From positions 3,596,001 through 3,660,000 of the forward strand of contig NZ_CP058348.1 of assembly GCF_013752535.1 (NCBI RefSeq): 64,000 nucleotides of DNA. Direction: 5' to 3'. Origin of the DNA: Bdellovibrio sp. KM01. GTDB lineage: Bacteria; Bdellovibrionota; Bdellovibrionia; Bdellovibrionales; Bdellovibrionaceae. Each line of letters begins with the position of its first letter. Within the stretch, counting starts at the first letter, position 1. The notes under the pieces are model-generated. The model worked only from the letters and a program-made list of their open reading frames with translations. It searched no databases and was not told the DNA's origin. A program made the translations under genes and the position numbers. Positions 43,373 through 53,722 of the stretch are shown here, piece after piece.

Positions 43373-43548
43373 GGTTTTCTCCAATACCCAGAATAAAGCA
43401 ATCCCAAGGCCAAAAAACCCGCCAACCCATTAGATTTAAACAAGAAAAACTGAACAAACCTTAAACAAAGTCCCAAAAAAGCGCGAGCAGCAAGCGAAAG
43501 CAAGCTGCCAGCCAGCCCCCAGAACGGAGTCCAATCTTCGCTAAAAAA

Positions 43549-43650
43549 GAACGAGCTAGAAAGCGCCAAATGCAAGGCACGAGGAGGAAGGCGTACTACC
43601 CGTACGCCGACGACGAGCAACGCAGTCAGTTGGCGTTTTATAGCTCGTTC
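43549..43650. repeat. Long imperfect palindrome with inner hairpin, 3' of rnpB
   Basis: The outer arms 43549-43569 and 43630-43650 are 21 bases each and pair with two mismatches. A second hairpin lies inside (GGCGTAC 43590-43596, GTACGCC 43602-43608). The unit lies 20 bases beyond the rnpB 3' end. It may be a repetitive extragenic element, a transcription terminator or part of a processed transcript. The rest of 43385-43670 shows no gene. Confidence 0.6.
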
Positions 43651-43670
43651 CGTCTAAGAAAGTGGGATTT

Positions 43671-44048
43671 CGGTTTTGCTTTAAGCCGGATTCTGTCCTA
43701 TCCACCTGGTCCCATAATTGTCCCGATGAAATTAGATGATCATTCCTCTAGGAGTGACATTACTGTCACCCTCAAGCGATCTTACCCGGTGGCTACGGAC
43801 TGGCCGTCCTACTAATGCCACCCTATTTGATCTTGCTCCGCGCAGAGTTTGGCTGTTTTCACTCCGGCGGCTCCCCTGACCCTCCCGTTCCCGGTGTCAG
43901 GCTCAATGCCCCGGACATTCTCTCTGTTCCACTGTTCCTTACATTACTGTAGAGGGGCGTTACCCCTTGCGCTGCCATATGGAGTCCGGACTTTCCTCCC
44001 TAATATCAAGTATTTGAGTATTATTAGAGCGATCATCCGCAAAACCGA
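43671..44048 (-). ncRNA. rnpB: RNase P RNA
   Basis: The catalytic RNA of RNase P, which trims tRNA 5' leaders. On the minus strand the hallmark GAGGAAAGTCCGGACTCC appears near the 5' end, GAGCCTGACACCGGGAACG and GGGTGGCATTAGTAGGACGG in the middle, and GGACAGAATCCGGCTTA at the 3' end. The closing helix P1 pairs CGGTTTTGC at the 5' end with GCAAAACCG at 43671-43679. The length is about 378 bases, normal for type A. Exact ends rest on the P1 pairing and the upstream promoter. Open frames on the plus strand here are artefacts. Confidence 0.95.
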
Positions 44049-44054
44049 ACGGGA

Positions 44055-44083
44055 TTTTTAACACCCTCCAGCAAAATTCGCAA
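44055..44083 (-). promoter_or_regulatory. Promoter of rnpB
   Basis: On the minus strand TTGCGA (44078-44083) is 17 bases from TAAAAA (44055-44060). A start six to seven bases later falls at the 5' end predicted from helix P1. The spacer is within an inverted repeat (ACCCTC/GAGGGT, 44063-44089). Confidence 0.6.
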
Positions 44084-44146
44084 GAGGGTTTTCATCGTCC
44101 CATATTTATTTTACTTTCTTCTCACTGACTACAAAAGGAATTTTAT

Positions 44147-44638
44147 ATGAAGATCTTCGCATCTCTTATCGTGTCTGCTTTGACCCTGGCTTTATCTGCA
44201 ACAGCACTTGCAAGCGAAGGCCACACTGGTCCTAATCACCACACTAAAGAAGAACTTGGCCAAAAAATGAACGAATTGTTTCCACCGAAACAAATGAAAG
44301 TTGAATCTCAAACGATTCCAGCAAAACCTGAGCTTGCAAGCCCAGAGTACTTTGCCGCAGTTAAAGGTGATTCCGTTACTTTGAAATGGAAAGAAGCGAA
44401 AGACGCACAAGAATACCACGTGCAAGTAGCGACTGATGCAAATTTCAAATGGTTGGTTGCGGACGATCAACACGTGAAAGCAACAACATTCGACGTTTCT
44501 AAACTTGAAGCTGGAAAACACTACTTCTGGCGTGTGGCATCTGTCAGACCAAACAACTGGAGCACATTCCGCAAATCATACTTTGCGACTTCTATGTTCG
44601 AAACTCCAGACGCTGCTGCAGCTGCACCTGCAAAATAG
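44147..44638 (+). CDS. Exported protein with a fibronectin type III-like domain
   Basis: A 163-residue protein with a signal peptide cleaved about residue 22 (ATALA). After a His-rich stretch (GHTGPNHHT), residues 65-155 follow a fibronectin-III-like plan: VTLKWKEAKDAQEYHVQVATD, then LVADDQHVKATTFDVSKL and KHYFWRVASVRPN. Such domains bind surfaces or other proteins. The tail is alanine-rich. It is a single gene with AAAAGGA before the ATG. Confidence 0.75.
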   Translation: MKIFASLIVSALTLALSATALASEGHTGPNHHTKEELGQKMNELFPPKQMKVESQTIPAKPELASPEYFAAVKGDSVTLKWKEAKDAQEYHVQVATDANFKWLVADDQHVKATTFDVSKLEAGKHYFWRVASVRPNNWSTFRKSYFATSMFETPDAAAAAPAK

Positions 44639-44693
44639 CAATCTCTGACGAATCAAGTTCGTCGTCTAAATAGGCCCTCATATACTTTCTTTT

Positions 44694-45899
44694 ATGAGGG
44701 CTCTTTACTGGTTCCGCAACGATCTCCGATTACATGACAATGAAGCACTGACGTGGCTCTGCCAAAATGCGCAGCAAGCTTTGTTCGTCTATTCATATCC
44801 ATTGAATTTCAGCAGAGCTGGAAAATTTCGGCGTAAATTTTTGTTAGAGACATTGGCGAATCTGCAAAATGAGCTCGAGGATCGCGGTCACAAATTAGTG
44901 ATCACCTATTCTCACCCGGAGGAAGTTCTTCCCCATTTGATTCACAAATATAAAATCGACACTTTGGTTTACACGGAAGAGTACACACCCGAAGAATTGC
45001 GTGAGGAAAAACTAGTCACCTCCCGCATCGTTCTTGATCGCATTGTGCCTTTCGACCAAAGGACACTTTTAAAAAAATCTGCTCTGCCATTTCCGTTGCT
45101 GGATTTACCGAACAACCTGGCGGAGTTTCAGGTGCTCTTAAGTAAAAAACCTCCGGAAAAAGTTTTGCCAATTCCTTTGGTGTGGTCCGACCCAATCAGG
45201 GCCGACGAATTTGAATTGGACTTAAATCGCGAGCTACGCATGTTCATCACGCCCTCACGATTTATCGGCGGAGAGTTGCAAGCCCTGACTCGGCTGAAAG
45301 AATTTATCTGGGACAAGGATCTGCTACGAAGTTTTAAGGATGGATATTCCGAGCTGGTTCACTTTGATGACAGTTCAAAATTTTCGCCATGGCTTTCTAA
45401 CGGCAGCCTTTCGCCAAGAGTGATTTATTGGGAAGTTAAAAACTATGAGCGCGAACGAACAGCCAATGATTCCACAAACTGGATGATGATGGATTTACTT
45501 CGTCGCGATTACTTCAAGTACTATGCGCTTAAGCTTGGACCCTTTCTGTTTCAGGCCGATACCAACCCCACCCATCAGCCCCTGGTGAATGATCGCCTTC
45601 AACAAGAACTTTTCAGAAGCTGGAAATTGGGATCGACGGGAAAGGATCCCATCGATGGGAGTATGAAAGAGCTTAATGAAACAGGTTTTATCTCTTATCG
45701 TGGGCGCCAGGATGTTGCGAACTTCCTGACCGAAAACCTAAGCCTGGATTGGCGTTGGGGTGCACGCTATTTCGAAGAAATGTTGATCGATTATGATGCC
45801 GCCAGCAACTGGGGAAACTGGAACTATCTTGTGGGAGTCAGCGAAGCCACCTCCCCCTCAAAAAATCACGGAGGATTCTATGAGCAACCCGGAATTTGA
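44694..45899 (+). CDS. DASH-type cryptochrome/photolyase with shortened C-terminus
   Basis: A 401-residue flavoprotein. Seen: YWFRNDLRLHDNEALTWL at the start, the FAD-binding FSPWLSNGSLSPRVIYWEV, LLRRDYFKYYALKLG, the DASH segment TGFISYRGRQDVANFLT, and LDWRWGARYFEEMLIDYDAA with SNWGNWNYLVGV. DASH proteins repair cyclobutane dimers in single-stranded DNA or sense blue light. The usual 40-50 residues after WNY are missing; the frame ends instead in an unrelated 15-residue tail that overlaps the next gene by 20 bases. Confidence 0.9.
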   Translation: MRALYWFRNDLRLHDNEALTWLCQNAQQALFVYSYPLNFSRAGKFRRKFLLETLANLQNELEDRGHKLVITYSHPEEVLPHLIHKYKIDTLVYTEEYTPEELREEKLVTSRIVLDRIVPFDQRTLLKKSALPFPLLDLPNNLAEFQVLLSKKPPEKVLPIPLVWSDPIRADEFELDLNRELRMFITPSRFIGGELQALTRLKEFIWDKDLLRSFKDGYSELVHFDDSSKFSPWLSNGSLSPRVIYWEVKNYERERTANDSTNWMMMDLLRRDYFKYYALKLGPFLFQADTNPTHQPLVNDRLQQELFRSWKLGSTGKDPIDGSMKELNETGFISYRGRQDVANFLTENLSLDWRWGARYFEEMLIDYDAASNWGNWNYLVGVSEATSPSKNHGGFYEQPGI

Positions 45900-46095
45900 A
45901 AGCTTTGATAACGCCGAAATAGAACAATTCTTTCTATGCCCCTATTGCCGAACAGCTATATCAATGTTGGTTGATATTTCAGAGCCAGGGCGTCAAACGT
46001 ATGTTGAAGACTGCGAAGTCTGTTGTAAGCCGATTCAAATCACTTACTCCGCTGACCAAGGTCGTCTGGTGGATTTTTCGGCTCATCGGATCTAA
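45880..46095 (+). CDS. CPxCG-type cysteine-rich small protein
   Basis: A 71-residue protein. FLCPYCRTAISMLVDIS and VEDCEVCCKPIQITY give two CxxC-like pairs suited to a zinc ribbon, as in the CPXCG family. A GGAGG lies seven bases before the ATG at 45880, well placed for coupling to the cryptochrome gene it overlaps. The frame is open further upstream to 45793 but that part is not conserved in pattern. Function is unknown. Confidence 0.78.
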   Translation: MSNPEFESFDNAEIEQFFLCPYCRTAISMLVDISEPGRQTYVEDCEVCCKPIQITYSADQGRLVDFSAHRI

Positions 46096-46174
46096 ACAAC
46101 GTAATTACAAAACTTTAATTCCCAAGGCCTTTTGTAATTTTATTTAAATGCGTTTCTACAGATAGACTAATCAT

Positions 46175-48569
<2,395 letters not shown>

Positions 48570-48615
48570 TCAAGAATTGGTACCATATCAGATTATTTTT
48601 GTCTAAAACCGCCGT

Positions 48616-49533
48616 ATGCAGATGATCAAAAACCGCCTTGAAAAGAACTACAAGAAACTTAAATCCTGGGCTGAGCGCGCAGGTATTCAAGCGTATCGCC
48701 TTTATGATCGCGACATCCCGGAATATCCCTTCATCGTGGATATCTATGGAGAGCATTTTTTGATCTATGATAAAGGCGACAGCCGCGACATCGAAAAGAA
48801 CCATTTGCCTCACGTCGTTGAGGCACTGCAGGCACTTTTCAAAGCGGACGAGTCAAAAATCGTGATTAAAAAACGCGAACGCCAAGAGGGCCTTAAACAA
48901 TACGAAAAATTGGACCAAAAAGATCAAACATTCACGGTCAAAGAGTCCCAAGCGACTTTCAAAGTGAATCTTTATGACTATCTGGATACAGGATTGTTTT
49001 TAGATCACCGTCCAATGCGCCAAAAAATCTATAAAACCGTCAGCGGCAAAAAATTCTTGAATCTTTTCTGCTATACCGGCTCTGTCAGCGTTTTCGCGGC
49101 CTTGGCGGGAGCAAAAACCACTTCAGTCGATATGTCCCAGACTTATTTGGGATGGGCTCAAGAGAACTTCGCGCTTAATAATATCCCGTCCGACCAACAC
49201 AGCTTCATCAACGCCAACGTGCTCGAGTGGTTGGACCGAAACCAGGGAAAACCGGCTTTTGACGTGATTTTCCTGGATCCTCCGACTTTTTCGAACTCTA
49301 AAAAAATGACCGATAGCTTTGATGTCGAACGCGATCAGGAGCTGCTGGTGAACGAGTGTATGAGCATGCTGGAACCGGGCGGAGTTTTGTACTTCTCGAA
49401 CAATAAACGCAAGTTTCACCTGTCACCTGCAATTAAAGAGCAGTACAAGGTTCGCGACATCACCGAGGAAAGCATCCCACAGGATTTCCACGACAAGAAG
49501 ATCCACGTCTGCTTCGAAATCCGCGCACTTTAG
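48616..49533 (+). CDS. Stand-alone RlmK-type 23S rRNA methyltransferase
   Basis: A 305-residue SAM methyltransferase that matches the C-terminal RlmK half of E. coli RlmKL, which makes m7G2069 in 23S rRNA. Seen: NRLEKNYKKLKSWAERAGI and AYRLYDRDIPEYPF, KKRERQEGLKQYEKL, TGLFLDHRPMRQ, FLNLFCYTGSVSVFAALAGA, and DPPTFSNSKKM with the catalytic DPPTF. The RlmL half (THUMP and m2G domain) is missing. The start has no ribosome site, so the mRNA may be leaderless; a second ATG lies two codons later. Confidence 0.85.
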   Translation: MQMIKNRLEKNYKKLKSWAERAGIQAYRLYDRDIPEYPFIVDIYGEHFLIYDKGDSRDIEKNHLPHVVEALQALFKADESKIVIKKRERQEGLKQYEKLDQKDQTFTVKESQATFKVNLYDYLDTGLFLDHRPMRQKIYKTVSGKKFLNLFCYTGSVSVFAALAGAKTTSVDMSQTYLGWAQENFALNNIPSDQHSFINANVLEWLDRNQGKPAFDVIFLDPPTFSNSKKMTDSFDVERDQELLVNECMSMLEPGGVLYFSNNKRKFHLSPAIKEQYKVRDITEESIPQDFHDKKIHVCFEIRAL

Positions 49534-49560
49534 TGTTTTCACTTAATTTTTTGATTTTCG

Positions 49561-49590
49561 CCCTGGGGACATAATTAACTTGCCCCGGGG
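49561..49590 (+). promoter_or_regulatory. Imperfect hairpin upstream of speDE
   Basis: CCCTGGGG (49561-49568) and CCCCGGGG (49582-49589) pair with one wobble. It lies about 65 bases before the speDE start, in a 120-base gap without a gene. The following AGGTCCTATTTAC matches the repeat at 52976. It may be a leader or the end of the upstream transcript. Confidence 0.3.
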
Positions 49591-49653
49591 GTCAAAAGGT
49601 CCTATTTACCCTTTAAATTTTAAGCACAATTTTAAACTTTGGAGGGCACGGAA

Positions 49654-50937
49654 TTGAATGCTTTAGGTCGCCATATTTTGGTTGAGTTCAGCGGTTGTAA
49701 CGCTGAGGTGTTAAACGACGTTTCTATCATCGAAAGAAGCATGATTGAAGCGGCACAAATCGCAGGTGCTACTGTGATCAACTCGACATTCCACCACTTT
49801 TCTCCATGGGGAGTCAGCGGTGTGGTTGTTATCCAGGAAAGCCATTTGGCAATCCATACGTGGCCGGAATACAGATACGCAGCTGTGGATCTTTTCACAT
49901 GCGGCGAAACTGTTGATCCTTGGGTTTCTTTTGAACACCTGAAAAAAGCATTCCAGGCAAATTACTCTGCGATCGAAATGAATCGTGGTTCTTTGCACGT
50001 GATCCAAAAAACAGACTTCAAACCAAAAACAATGCGCGAAAAGCCATCTTTCGATTTGTCAAAAGGCGTGCAAATCGAACGCAATGTTTGGTTCACCGAC
50101 AAGGACGAAAACCAAGCTTTGTCTTTGCGCTATACAGGCGAAGTTTTGTTTGACGAAACCAATCCTTTCCAACGCGTTCGCGTGTTGGATTCTTACTCTC
50201 ACGGAAAATTCCTAGCGATCAACAACATGGTTATGTGTTCTGAGCGCGATGAATTCCATTACCACGAGATGATCACTCACCCAGTGATGCAAACTCACGG
50301 TAAAGCTAAAAATGTTCTGGTTATCGGTGGTGGTGACGGCGGAACTATTCGTGAACTTTTCAAATATGATGTTGAAAAAGTAACGATGGTTGAAATCGAC
50401 GAAGCGGTTGTTCGCGCTTCTAAACTTCATTTGCCAAAAATCGCTTCTGAATTCGGCAACCCGAAATTGAATCTTATTATCGGTGACGGCATTCAATTCG
50501 TAAAAGATGCTGCTCCAAATTCTTACGATGTTATCATCGTTGATGGTTCGGACCCAGTAGGACCAGCCGAAGGCTTGTTCACAGCCGAGTTCTATGCAAA
50601 CTGCAAAACGGCATTGAAAGATGGCGGCATGGTGATCACTCAAGGTGAATCCCCAATGTTCCACGAAGGCACTTTCGTTGAGCTTAATAAGTGCTTAAAA
50701 GGCATTTTCGGCTCAAGCAGCGTCCACACTATGTTATTCCATGCAACGACGTACCCATCAGGTATGTGGAGCTTGCAAATGGGCGTGAAGGGTTCTACTC
50801 ACCCAGCAACGGACTTCAACAAAGACAACGCGCGCCAATTTGCTAAGGCTAAGGGCTTGAAATACTACAATGAGGATTTGCACTCTGCAGCGTTCTCATT
50901 GCCGACATTCGTTAAGACGATGTTGGGCCAAAACTAA
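49654..50937 (+). CDS. S-adenosylmethionine decarboxylase / spermidine synthase fusion
   Basis: A 427-residue fused polyamine enzyme. Residues 1-115 are SpeD, a pyruvoyl proenzyme cleaved between Glu62 and Ser63 in [14 protein letters not shown], with GCNAEVLND and FTCGE. From about residue 150 it is Spe[37 protein letters not shown] and [14 protein letters not shown]. Decarboxylated SAM would pass directly to putrescine. I chose a TTG start at 49654: GGAGGG is seven bases upstream, and the cleavage site then falls at 62/63 as in Thermotoga SpeD. An upstream TTG at 49639 fits worse. Confidence 0.92.
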   Translation: MNALGRHILVEFSGCNAEVLNDVSIIERSMIEAAQIAGATVINSTFHHFSPWGVSGVVVIQESHLAIHTWPEYRYAAVDLFTCGETVDPWVSFEHLKKAFQANYSAIEMNRGSLHVIQKTDFKPKTMREKPSFDLSKGVQIERNVWFTDKDENQALSLRYTGEVLFDETNPFQRVRVLDSYSHGKFLAINNMVMCSERDEFHYHEMITHPVMQTHGKAKNVLVIGGGDGGTIRELFKYDVEKVTMVEIDEAVVRASKLHLPKIASEFGNPKLNLIIGDGIQFVKDAAPNSYDVIIVDGSDPVGPAEGLFTAEFYANCKTALKDGGMVITQGESPMFHEGTFVELNKCLKGIFGSSSVHTMLFHATTYPSGMWSLQMGVKGSTHPATDFNKDNARQFAKAKGLKYYNEDLHSAAFSLPTFVKTMLGQN

Positions 50938-51062
50938 GATCATCAAATGTCTCTTGGGGGGCTCCGTCTCATTGGGCGGAGTCCTGTACAATTCTAAAAA
51001 GATAGACCGTCTTCCATTTTCAATATAGTTTCATTTACAGAAACAATTCAGGAGACGTTTTT

Positions 51063-51683
51063 ATGTTCAAACTTCCTACACTTCCGTATGCAAAAACTGA
51101 TTTGGCTCCTTTGTTCAACGAAGAACAAATGACTTATCACTATGACAAACATCACAAAGCTTATATCGACAACTTGAATAAAGCGATGGAGATAGACTCT
51201 TCTTTGAAAGGCAAATCCCTTGAAGAGATCGTTCTTTCTTCTTCTGGCGGTAACTTCAATAACTCGGCTCAAGCTTGGAACCACACTTTCTATTGGTTCA
51301 ACATGGCTCCCGTAGGCAAAGGCGGCAAAGCTTCTGCTGATCTTGAAACAGCTATCAAACGCGATTTCGGCTCAATGGACGAGTTGAAAGCTAAGTTCGT
51401 TGACGGTGGTATGAAAACTTTCGGTTCTGGCTGGATCTGGTTGTGCACAGATGCTTCAGGCAAACTAAGCCTGGTATCTACTTCCAATGCAGCAGTTCCA
51501 TTTACTAACAACGGCCCAGCTCCAATTATGGTGGCTGACGTTTGGGAACACGCTTACTACGTTGATTACCGCAACCTTCGCCTTAAATACCTTGAAACTT
51601 TCTGGTCACAAGTGAACTGGGATTTCGTATCTCAATGTTACGCTTCCAAAAAAGTTCAAGATTTGACGAAAGCAATGACTTAA
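51063..51683 (+). CDS. sodB: Iron-type superoxide dismutase
   Basis: A 206-residue dismutase that converts superoxide to peroxide and oxygen. Metal ligands: His26 in TYHYDKHH, His74 in AWNHTFYW, Asp159 and His163 in DVWEHAYYVDYR. Gln70 in NNSAQAWNH is the residue typical of iron enzymes, and the short N-terminus LPTLPYAKTDLAPLF is also FeSOD-like. No signal peptide, so cytoplasmic. CAGGAG precedes the ATG. Manganese use cannot be excluded. Confidence 0.95.
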   Translation: MFKLPTLPYAKTDLAPLFNEEQMTYHYDKHHKAYIDNLNKAMEIDSSLKGKSLEEIVLSSSGGNFNNSAQAWNHTFYWFNMAPVGKGGKASADLETAIKRDFGSMDELKAKFVDGGMKTFGSGWIWLCTDASGKLSLVSTSNAAVPFTNNGPAPIMVADVWEHAYYVDYRNLRLKYLETFWSQVNWDFVSQCYASKKVQDLTKAMT

Positions 51684-51720
51684 AAAGGGACTTAAAAAGG
51701 TACGGACTTACTTTGTCCAA

Positions 51721-51751
51721 AAAAAGGGAGCTGATGAAGCTCCCTTTTTTA
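51721..51751 (+). terminator. Rho-independent terminator after sodB
   Basis: AAAAAGGGAGCT and AGCTCCCTTTTTT flank a five-base loop. It lies 38 bases after the dismutase stop. Confidence 0.92.
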
Positions 51752-51880
51752 TTTGCCCTCTAACAGAGTCTGGATATTTCGAAAGACAAGCCGGCGGTTA
51801 CTTTCTTTTCATACAACAGTTCCCTACTTGTTGCTTCTCACCGTTGTTTCACAATAGAGGCAACCGTAAGGAGGTTCTTT

Positions 51881-52285
51881 ATGAAAACCTTGATCGCACT
51901 TTTGCTGGCCAGCACATTCTCGTGGAGTGCTTATGCGGCTCCTTCTCATACATTTATGAAAAGTCCCGTTCACGCCAATGAGGAAGTCGCGATTGACTAT
52001 GATTTCGGTGAAGTCACTGTGGGTAACGGCGCTTCACAAACTTGGGAGTTCACTGCCCCAGATGATGCCGCAGTTTACATCAGCAGTATTACAATCATGG
52101 GTGATGACTATTGGGCAGATACCGACTGCTTAGGAAAATTGGATGCCACCTACTCATGCACTTTCACACTGTACTTCGTGCCTGCTAAAGAAGGCGAAGC
52201 TATGGGCACTGTGAAAATCATGACCAATATGGATAACGTTACGATCAATGCCAAAGCTAAAGGCATGGCAGCCCCTGCTCAGTAA
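51881..52285 (+). CDS. Small exported protein with an Ig-like beta domain
   Basis: A 134-residue protein with a signal peptide cleaved about residue 19 (SWSAYA). The mature 115 residues alternate strands: IDYDFGEVTVGNGASQTWEF, YISSITIMGDD, CTFTLYFVPAKEGEAMGTV and VTINAKAKG, resembling HYDIN/ASPM-type immunoglobulin-like repeats, with two cysteines that may pair. AAGGAGG stands eight bases before the ATG. It is flanked by terminators, so it is transcribed alone. Role unknown. Confidence 0.72.
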   Translation: MKTLIALLLASTFSWSAYAAPSHTFMKSPVHANEEVAIDYDFGEVTVGNGASQTWEFTAPDDAAVYISSITIMGDDYWADTDCLGKLDATYSCTFTLYFVPAKEGEAMGTVKIMTNMDNVTINAKAKGMAAPAQ

Positions 52286-52295
52286 ACGCGAATAA

Positions 52296-52321
52296 AAAGG
52301 GAGTGCTCAAACACTCCCTTT
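52296..52321 (+). terminator. Rho-independent terminator
   Basis: AAGGGAGTG and CACTCCCTT flank six bases, with T following, directly after the small exported protein gene and before the convergent flavoprotein gene. Confidence 0.8.
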
Positions 52322-52327
52322 GCGGAC

Positions 52328-52897
52328 TCAGGCTTTAAACCATTTCCTGCGTGGATCTTTTTTATCCACCGGCCAAGTTGTCCAGGAAACTTTCATCTCC
52401 ATCGCGGCTTTTAGATTTTCTAAAATCAATTCGGCATCTTCGATTTGCCAGAAATCTTTGGCATGCGTGTTCTTATTTTTAAGGGCAATGTCAGACACCA
52501 ACGAGTAAACCATTCCACTCATCGGTGGGATTAAGAATCCCATCGTGCTTAAAACGCCTTGAAGACGTGATAGAACGGACTTACCACCCACTGAGTGCAT
52601 CAGCACCATCACCGCACAAGGCTTACCCATTACGGCGGGTGTGGCTTCCATATCGGTCATTTCTTCCAGAAGTCTTTGCATCGGACTTCCCCAAGAATCC
52701 CAATAAGTCCCCGTGACAAAAATAACCGAATCACAATTCGCAATTTTCTTTTTCAAAGGCGCACTGACTGAAGTCTTAGCCAGATGAACGACATCATAAT
52801 CCAGAGTTTTATCAAATTTACGAATTTTCGCGATGAAGGCTGCGCAATTGCCTTTATCACCAGAAGGACTGCCATTAAGAATCAAAACTTTTTTCAT
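52328..52897 (-). CDS. NAD(P)H-dependent FMN reductase-like flavoprotein
   Basis: A 189-residue flavodoxin-fold protein. LNGSPSGDKGNCA (residues 7-19) is the FMN phosphate loop; DSVIFVTGTYWDSWGSPMQ and AVMVLMHSVGG fit the second and third loops. Related enzymes reduce quinones, azo dyes or iron complexes. No operon partner. Its upstream region holds a cluster of palindromes. Confidence 0.83.
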   Translation of the reverse strand: MKKVLILNGSPSGDKGNCAAFIAKIRKFDKTLDYDVVHLAKTSVSAPLKKKIANCDSVIFVTGTYWDSWGSPMQRLLEEMTDMEATPAVMGKPCAVMVLMHSVGGKSVLSRLQGVLSTMGFLIPPMSGMVYSLVSDIALKNKNTHAKDFWQIEDAELILENLKAAMEMKVSWTTWPVDKKDPRRKWFKA

Positions 52898-52903
52898 GGG
52901 AAA

Positions 52904-53021
52904 AAGGTACGCCGTACCTTTTGGGAATGCACCGCGGAACCGCTACGGTTCTGCACCGCTTCTGGAAAAAGTGCCAGGTCCTATTTACGGATGCGGCGCA
53001 TACGTAAATAGGACCTGGCAC
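52904..53021. repeat. Cluster of palindromic repeats
   Basis: Three hairpins follow each other: 52904-52924 (second copy, reversed, of the element at 24676), 52939-52953 (GAACCG/CGGTTC), and 52971-53021 with perfect 19-base arms beginning GTGCCAGGTCC. Parts of the last one recur at 39073 and 49597. With the terminator that follows, this fills a 210-base gap between the flavoprotein and BON genes. There is no reading frame worth calling. They look like repetitive extragenic palindromes. Confidence 0.7.
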
Positions 53022-53031
53022 CTAAAAAAGA

Positions 53032-53054
53032 AGGCGCCCGCTGTTAGGGCGCCT
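53032..53054 (-). terminator. Rho-independent terminator on the minus strand
   Basis: AGGCGCCC and GGGCGCCT flank seven bases, and on the minus strand TTCTTTTTT follows. It would end the BON-domain gene, whose stop lies 54 bases away. Confidence 0.8.
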
Positions 53055-53107
53055 GTTCATGGAGGGATATTGGGAAAAGGACCGCATGATTTAACTAACA
53101 ATCACCA

Positions 53108-53638
53108 TCAACCTGCCTCCTTTGCGGAAGATCCGGAACCATCTGCGTCCCGGTATACGTTTTGAAAAAAAGGAGCTCGGCGTGGACGGTCTGTAATAAC
53201 AATATTGTTAATTACATCCTGTACACCGGAGAGCTCCCATGCCGAGCCGACTGCTAAAGCTTTTAATCTTGGACGGAACACTTCGCCTTCGAGAGTGACA
53301 ACGCCGTCTTCAACAAAGACTTCGATGTGTTCACCACCAATCATGACAAAATCGTTCAACGCTTCCAGAATCAACTTCTTTAACTCTTCATCGGAGCGAT
53401 AATAGTCAGATGGAACCACAATGCGGTCTTCTATAGACCATACCCCTTCAAAATCGGAGACGAGTTCCAGAGCTGCCATTTTTTTATATGATGTATCGCA
53501 ACTGCCTGTAACAATTACGGAACATCCGCGCACAATCACATCGAAGTCGGCGGGACTCACTCGTTTATCCCATTTTAATCGCTCGCAGATTTTTGCTCTG
53601 AGATCGGTTTCAACTGGTTTACTTTTATGAGAACCCAT
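53108..53638 (-). CDS. Protein with two BON domains
   Basis: A 176-residue protein without signal peptide. Two BON-like units are visible, about 12-75 (VIVRGCSVIVTGSCDTSYKK then LVSDFEGVWSIEDRIVV) and 80-150 (HIEVFVEDGVVTLEGEVFRP then SGVQDVINNIVI). BON domains bind phospholipid and appear in OsmY-type stress proteins, which are periplasmic; here the lack of a signal peptide suggests a cytoplasmic role. It is followed by a minus-strand terminator and lies next to the hibernation factor gene. Confidence 0.85.
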   Translation of the reverse strand: MGSHKSKPVETDLRAKICERLKWDKRVSPADFDVIVRGCSVIVTGSCDTSYKKMAALELVSDFEGVWSIEDRIVVPSDYYRSDEELKKLILEALNDFVMIGGEHIEVFVEDGVVTLEGEVFRPRLKALAVGSAWELSGVQDVINNIVITDRPRRAPFFQNVYRDADGSGSSAKEAG

Positions 53639-53722
53639 AGGCCAACTCCTTTCTGATTGCTCGGTTAATTGTTTAAAAAACTTATTCTATTTAATTTTCA
53701 TTCCCGTCTCTCCAAGCTGGAG

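Noticed and set aside
43570-44061. Two open frames of 70-81 codons on the plus strand
   Set aside because: They lie across the antisense strand of RNase P RNA and its flanking palindrome, which explain the conserved sequence.
49534-49653. A SAM-responsive riboswitch before speDE
   Set aside because: The leader has only a short GC hairpin and no recognisable SAM-I or SAM-II core.
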